Positions 9,463-12,369 of a DNA stretch of 12,369 nt are shown here, piece by piece. The stretch comes from an uncultured Faecalibacterium sp. (GTDB lineage: Bacteria; Bacillota; Clostridia; Oscillospirales; Ruminococcaceae), in assembly GCA_934518555.1 (NCBI GenBank), contig CAKSXW010000059.1, positions 1 to 12,369 of the forward strand, given 5' to 3'. A model generated the notes under the pieces. It saw nothing but the letters and a program-made list of their open reading frames with translations, was not told the origin of the DNA and made no database searches. Every line of letters starts with the position of its first letter. The first letter of the stretch is position 1. The position numbers were made by a program, and so were the translations under genes.

Positions 9463-9496
9463 CAAGCCCGGAAGGTGTTTCTGCCTTCCGGGCTTG
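9463..9496 (-). terminator. Strong hairpin after mntP; U-run only on the minus strand
   Basis: CAAGCCCGGAAGG (9463-9475) and CCTTCCGGGCTTG (9484-9496) form a perfect 13-bp stem with an 8-base loop. Read on the minus strand it is followed by CTTTTT, a good intrinsic terminator for transcription arriving from the gntR operon. On the plus strand there is no T-run after it, so it would stop mntP RNA less well, though it may protect its 3' end. Confidence 0.7.
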
Positions 9497-9518
9497 TGGG
9501 CTACTCCTTCCGGGAGGA

Positions 9519-9651
9519 AACCCTCTCAGTCAAATCCTTCGGATTTGCCAGCTCCCCCGAAAGGGGGAGCTTTATTTGTGCTGACCGTAAGATGCAAAAA
9601 CCTCCCCCTTTCGGGGGAGGTGGCACGGCGCAAGCCGTGACGGAGAGGGTT
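9519..9651 (+). repeat. Multi-hairpin repeat family R, copy 1
   Basis: The 133-bp unit is bounded by the inverted ends AACCCTCTC (9519-9527) and GAGAGGGTT (9643-9651). Inside are four hairpins. They are AAATCC/GGATTT with TTC loop (9532-9546), AGCTCCCCC/GGGGGAGCT with GAAA loop (9550-9571), ACCTCCCCC/GGGGGAGGT with TTTC loop (9600-9621) and CACGGC/GCCGTG with GCAA loop (9624-9639). A 28-base unpaired middle contains the word GTGCTGACC. A second copy lies inverted at 11832-11963. It looks like a non-coding MITE or REP-like element. No transposase is present and I see no target duplication. Confidence 0.85.
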
Positions 9652-9660
9652 AGCCCCCTT

Positions 9661-9758
9661 CCGTGAAAAAGCGAAACGGGAAAATCCGCAGATTTTCCCG
9701 TTTCGCAAATAAAAATCATTCTTCCGCTAAAAATGCCCAGAGCCCTGCGGAGGGCATT
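9661..9758 (+). repeat. Structured repeat family S, copy C
   Basis: The copy begins CCGTGAAAA (9661-9669). A perfect 16-bp hairpin follows (9671-9686 with 9691-9706, loop CGCA). Then come a 15-base AT-rich spacer, TTCCGCTA (9722-9729) and a terminal hairpin AATGCCC (9732-9738) / GGGCATT (9752-9758) with a 13-base loop. The stem length and loop of the long hairpin equal those of copy A, but the stem sequence is unrelated. Read on the minus strand, the terminal hairpin is followed by TTTTT, so it could terminate the gntR operon, whose stop is 35 bp away. Confidence 0.78.
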
Positions 9759-9770
9759 CCCAATGGTCAT

Positions 9771-9786
9771 TGTTCCCCGTGGAACA
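9771..9786. promoter_or_regulatory. parS-like palindrome (candidate ParB/Spo0J site)
   Basis: The 16-mer TGTTCCCCGTGGAACA differs at one position from the degenerate ParB-site palindrome TGTTYCACGTGRAACA. On the minus strand its left half TGTTCCACG is a perfect match. It lies about 9.2 kb from the putative oriC, within the zone where parS sites cluster, and in a non-coding gap. A simple hairpin next to a TTTT run is the alternative. ParB is not encoded in the window. Confidence 0.5.
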
Positions 9787-9793
9787 TTTTGGG

Positions 9794-10471
9794 TCACTTC
9801 TGGGTCTCCGGCTCAAAGTAATCGGCATATTCCCCGGTGAGCTTGGAGCCTAGGCGGCGGATGCCGCCGTAAAGGTGCCGCTCCACCAGAGGCTCAAAAG
9901 CCGCCAGGTCGCACCGTTCAATGGCGTTCAGCAGGTTCCGGTGGTCGGCAATCACCTCGTCCAGGCCGCCGCTGGTCATGGTGTCCAGCATCCGGAACCG
10001 GCTGTAGTCGGCGTGGGCATTCTGCAAGGTGCGCCACAGGTACATCTTGTCCATGGCCGCAAACCAGGTCTCGTGGAGCAGCCGGTCCGCCTCATAGAGA
10101 CGGTTGAAATCCGGCACCTCTGCCCGGGCCAGGGCCTCGTAGGCGTCTACCCGCACCCGGATCAGGGCTCGCTGCTCCGGGGTGCACCGGGGGGTAAAGT
10201 CTCGCAGCACCCGGGCCTCCACGGCGGTGCGCTCGTAGATCAGCTCGTCCACGATGCGGCGGTTCAGCCGGGTGACGGTGGTGCCCTTGTAGGGCACGAT
10301 GCGTACCAGGCCGTTTTCCTGCAGACGCTGCAGCACCATGCGGATCAGGGTCCGGGGGGCACCAAACCGGGTGCACAGGGGGTTCTCGCTGAGGGAGGAG
10401 CCGGGGCGGATGGTCAGGTCGATGATCTCCCGTTCCAGCACTGCGTAAATGGCGTCGTCTTGTTTTTCCAT
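9794..10471 (-). CDS. GntR-family transcriptional regulator with FCD (FadR-type) domain
   Basis: The 225-residue protein has an N-terminal winged helix-turn-helix (about residues 10-70, with LSENPLCTRFGAPRTLIRMV as recognition region and VRIVPYKGTTV as wing). A helical FCD ligand-binding domain follows. The metal-site pattern of FCD domains is intact: Asp129 and His133 (ADRLLHETW), His177 (ADHRNL) and His199 (ERHLYGG). Such proteins usually repress genes for sugar-acid, amino-acid or carboxylate use and respond to a small carboxylate. No such genes are nearby, so the target is unknown. ATG 10471 is preferred over TTG 10483 because GGAG (10478-10481) sits 6 nt upstream of it. It is the last gene of the minus-strand operon, 15 bp after the pseudouridine synthase stop. 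Confidence 0.9.
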   Translation of the reverse strand: MEKQDDAIYAVLEREIIDLTIRPGSSLSENPLCTRFGAPRTLIRMVLQRLQENGLVRIVPYKGTTVTRLNRRIVDELIYERTAVEARVLRDFTPRCTPEQRALIRVRVDAYEALARAEVPDFNRLYEADRLLHETWFAAMDKMYLWRTLQNAHADYSRFRMLDTMTSGGLDEVIADHRNLLNAIERCDLAAFEPLVERHLYGGIRRLGSKLTGEYADYFEPETQK

Positions 10472-10486
10472 AATCGTCTCCAAAAC

Positions 10487-11173
10487 TCAGGCAAAAGGCT
10501 TCCAGGGGCCTTCTACAGGCAGCGGCAGGGTAAAGGCCATTTTCTGCCCGGTGACCGGATGGTCAAATTGCAGCCCACAGCTTTGCAGGGCCAGGGCCCC
10601 TTTTACCCGGCTGCCGTATTTGCCGTCTCCGGCCAGGGGGTGTTTCCGGGAGGCGAACTGCACCCGGATCTGGTGGGTGCGTCCGGTGTGGAGGGTGATG
10701 TGGGCCAGGCTCTGGTCCCCTGCTGTGGCCAGGATGCGGTATTCCAGCACCGCCTCCCGGACCCCTTTCCGGGGTCGGCTCACCGGGAACACCCGGCCCT
10801 TGCGGCTGTCCTTGAACAGGTAGTCTCGCAGCATCCCCTCCGGGGGCAGGGCTTGGTCCGGGGCCCCGGCGATCACTGCCCGGTACTGTTTTACAAAAGT
10901 AGGGGCCGCTGCCGGGCCCTGGGCTCTGCCGTCGGCCACAGCGTAGGCCTCCTGGCTCTGGGTCACCTGGCGGCTCAGGGCAGCGGCGGCAGCCGGGGTC
11001 CGGGCAAAGACCATCAGCCCCGACACTCCGGTGTCCAGCCGATGGACCACCCCCACATAGGCCTGGGGATTGCCCCAGTGCTGCCGCAGGGCGGCGGTCA
11101 TGCCCTCCTCACTGGACAGGCCTGCAGGCTTTTCCACCACCACCAGGGCGGCGTCCTGGTACAGGATGTTCAC
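10487..11173 (-). CDS. RluA-family pseudouridine synthase
   Basis: The 228-residue enzyme isomerises specific uridines in rRNA or tRNA to pseudouridine. The catalytic signature is HRLDTGVSGLMVFA, with Asp47 as nucleophile. The N-terminal YQDAALVVVEKPAGL and the C-terminal GRTHQIRVQFASRKHPLAGD are also family landmarks. It lacks the N-terminal S4 domain seen in RluC/RluD, so it is a short RluA/TruC/YlyB-like form, and its RNA target cannot be read from sequence. The start is GTG at 11173, overlapping the upstream Nudix stop by four bases (GTGA), which indicates translational coupling. Confidence 0.93.
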   Translation of the reverse strand: MNILYQDAALVVVEKPAGLSSEEGMTAALRQHWGNPQAYVGVVHRLDTGVSGLMVFARTPAAAAALSRQVTQSQEAYAVADGRAQGPAAAPTFVKQYRAVIAGAPDQALPPEGMLRDYLFKDSRKGRVFPVSRPRKGVREAVLEYRILATAGDQSLAHITLHTGRTHQIRVQFASRKHPLAGDGKYGSRVKGALALQSCGLQFDHPVTGQKMAFTLPLPVEGPWKPFA

Positions 11174-11724
11174 AGCTTGCCCTCAGCCAGCAGGGCCTTC
11201 AGCTTCAGGATACCGGCAATGGTCTTGCCGTCCTTGATCTCGCCGCTCATGACCATCTGATAGGCGGTGTCCAGGGGCACCCGGTCCGGGGTCAAAAACT
11301 CGTCGGCGTCCAGGTGCATCTGGGTCTGGTGGAGGCCCGTGGCCACCCAGGTATAGATCACTTCCGTGTCGTAGCCCACCGTGGGGAAGAACTGGCCCAG
11401 GGAGATGTACTTGTCAGCCGTGAGGCCGCACTCCTCCCCCAGCTCCCGTTTGGCAGCCTCAAAGGGGTCCTCCCCTTTTTCCAATTTTCCGGCAGGCAGC
11501 TCCCACAGCTCCTGCTGCATGGCGTAGCGGAACTGCCGCACCATGCAGATGGTGCCATCGTCAAAATAAGGCAGGATGCAGGCCCCACCGTGGTGATGCA
11601 CCACCTCCCGGGTGGCGGTCTTGCCGTTCTCCAGCAGAGCGGTGTCCAGGGTGAGGGTAATGACCCGGCCCTCAAACAGGGTCTGGCTGGAAAGTGTCTT
11701 TTCAAAATGAACAGGATTGCTCAT
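11170..11724 (-). CDS. nudF: Nudix hydrolase, probable ADP-ribose pyrophosphatase
   Basis: This 184-residue protein contains a complete Nudix box at residues 79-101: G79, then E85, RE at 93-94 and EExGL at 97-101. The general NudF/ADPRase layout is visible: an N-terminal strand domain, WELPAGKLEKGEDPFEAAKR and a GYDTEVIYTWVA stretch after the box. It probably cleaves ADP-ribose to AMP and ribose 5-phosphate, clearing a reactive NAD breakdown product. Other nucleoside diphosphate sugars are possible substrates. ATG 11724 has AAGGGG upstream (11735-11740) and lies 41 nt after the likely RNA start. A longer in-frame version from 11862 would run through the promoter and into repeat R copy 2, so I reject it. 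It is first in the minus-strand operon. Confidence 0.92.
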   Translation of the reverse strand: MSNPVHFEKTLSSQTLFEGRVITLTLDTALLENGKTATREVVHHHGGACILPYFDDGTICMVRQFRYAMQQELWELPAGKLEKGEDPFEAAKRELGEECGLTADKYISLGQFFPTVGYDTEVIYTWVATGLHQTQMHLDADEFLTPDRVPLDTAYQMVMSGEIKDGKTIAGILKLKALLAEGKL

Positions 11725-11771
11725 GATCTCAAACGCCCCTTTTTCCGGCGCAGCGCCGGTTTTCTGGTCCC

Positions 11772-11801
11772 AGTTTACGGCATAAGGCGGCCCCTTGTCA
11801 A
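11772..11801 (-). promoter_or_regulatory. Promoter of the nudF-rluA-gntR operon
   Basis: On the minus strand a consensus TTGACA (11796-11801), an 18-base gap and TAAACT (11772-11777) are seen. RNA would start near 11765, giving a short leader. The leader contains a GC hairpin (11745-11759, CCGGCGC/GCGCCGG) just before the AAGGGG ribosome site, which could affect translation. Confidence 0.68.
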
Positions 11802-11831
11802 CCGGGAGATAAGAAATAGAAGAAGGGGACG

Positions 11832-11963
11832 AACCCTCTCCGTCTTTGCTTCGCAAATCCACCTCCCCCGAAAGGGGGAGGTTTTGGCTATCTGCCGGTT
11901 AGCACTGATAAAGCTCCCCCTTTCGGGGGAGCTGGCACGGCGTAAGCCGTGACTGAGAGGGTT
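11832..11963 (-). repeat. Multi-hairpin repeat family R, copy 2 (inverted relative to copy 1)
   Basis: The 132-bp unit has the same ends AACCCTCTC (11832-11840) and GAGAGGGTT (11955-11963). Its order matches the reverse complement of copy 1: CCGTC, a small hairpin, ACCTCCCCC/GGGGGAGGT with GAAA loop, a middle with GGTTAGCAC, AGCTCCCCC/GGGGGAGCT with TTTC loop, a small hairpin, then TGACTGAGAGGGTT. The small hairpins differ between copies. Left is TTTGC/GCAAA here where copy 1 has CACGGC/GCCGTG. Right is CACGGC/GCCGTG with GTAA loop here where copy 1 has AAATCC/GGATTT. It ends 30 bp upstream of the nudF -35. Confidence 0.85.
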
Positions 11964-12142
11964 CAGCAGGCTCCCTCAGAGAGGGTCCTTCCCCTTATTT
12001 GCGAAAAAAATCACAACAGCCGGTTCCGGGGGCGGTGCAAAAGCCCAAAAACCCTGGTGGCTGCTTGCTTTACCACGCTAAAGACCGTACAAAACCGCTA
12101 AAAAATTTCGTTATTTTTGGTGCGTTTGTCGGGCGGTTTGCG
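11964..12142. other. Intergenic DNA without a recognised gene
   Basis: Apart from a weak hairpin CCCTC/GAGGG (about 11973-11985) directly after repeat R copy 2 and some A- and T-rich runs, I see no gene, RNA motif or repeat here. The open frames present lack ribosome sites. Confidence 0.5.
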
Positions 12143-12171
12143 TTTACATTATTGCCGGAATCTGCTATTAT
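12143..12171 (+). promoter_or_regulatory. Extended -10 promoter of nifJ
   Basis: TTTACA (12143-12148), a 17-base gap and TATTAT (12166-12171) preceded by TGC (an extended -10) form a strong sigma-A-type promoter. RNA would start near 12178, leaving a leader of about 94 nt. Confidence 0.75.
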
Positions 12172-12187
12172 AGTATACAAGCAATAG

Positions 12188-12369
<182 letters not shown>

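Noticed and set aside
11725..11862. A 46-residue N-terminal extension of the Nudix protein.
   Set aside because: It runs through the operon promoter and into repeat R copy 2. The shorter form has a ribosome site and normal length.
9519..11963. CRISPR array or full insertion sequence.
   Set aside because: There are no regularly spaced direct repeats with unique spacers and no transposase gene. The elements are only short non-coding hairpin units.

Overview
The window is a chromosomal origin neighbourhood from a moderately GC-rich Clostridia-type Firmicute. The gene order dnaA, dnaN, S4-domain yaaA, recF, remB (DUF370), gyrB, gyrA is the classical Firmicutes origin cluster. The coding style, the many short GC-rich hairpin repeats and the adjacent pyruvate:ferredoxin oxidoreductase suggest a strict anaerobe of the Oscillospiraceae/Ruminococcaceae, for example a Faecalibacterium, Subdoligranulum or Gemmiger relative. 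The genus is an inference from memory, not a measured result.

Layout. Bases 1-315 are the 3' end of dnaA (DNA-binding domain IV). Bases 316-711 are the probable oriC: degenerate DnaA boxes, then a good box, a GC-rich spacer and a run of DnaA-trio-like triplets. Bases 712-8224 hold the replication, repair and topology cluster dnaN, yaaA, recF, remB, gyrB, gyrA on the plus strand. Bases 8225-8590 have no gene and hold two inverted copies of a structured repeat (family S). Bases 8591-9445 are a promoter, a yybP-ykoY manganese riboswitch with an intrinsic terminator, and the Mn exporter gene mntP. Bases 9446-9793 hold an intrinsic terminator, one copy of a second repeat (family R), a third copy of family S and a parS-like palindrome. 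Bases 9794-11724 are a minus-strand operon read Nudix hydrolase, RluA-type pseudouridine synthase, FadR-type GntR regulator, with its own promoter. Bases 11832-11963 are a second, inverted copy of family R. The window ends in an extended -10 promoter and the first 32 codons of nifJ.

How the genes work together. DnaA, the clamp, RecF and gyrase form the conserved replication-initiation and chromosome-topology block. MntP with its riboswitch is a self-contained Mn2+ detoxification unit. The Nudix/RluA/GntR operon is housekeeping repair and RNA modification plus an orphan regulator with no obvious metabolic target nearby. The most unusual content is between the genes. Two families of short multi-hairpin elements keep hairpin size, position and loop sequence between copies while the stem sequences differ by compensating changes. 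Two family S copies lie just past the stop codons of gyrA and the GntR gene, in the same orientation relative to those genes.
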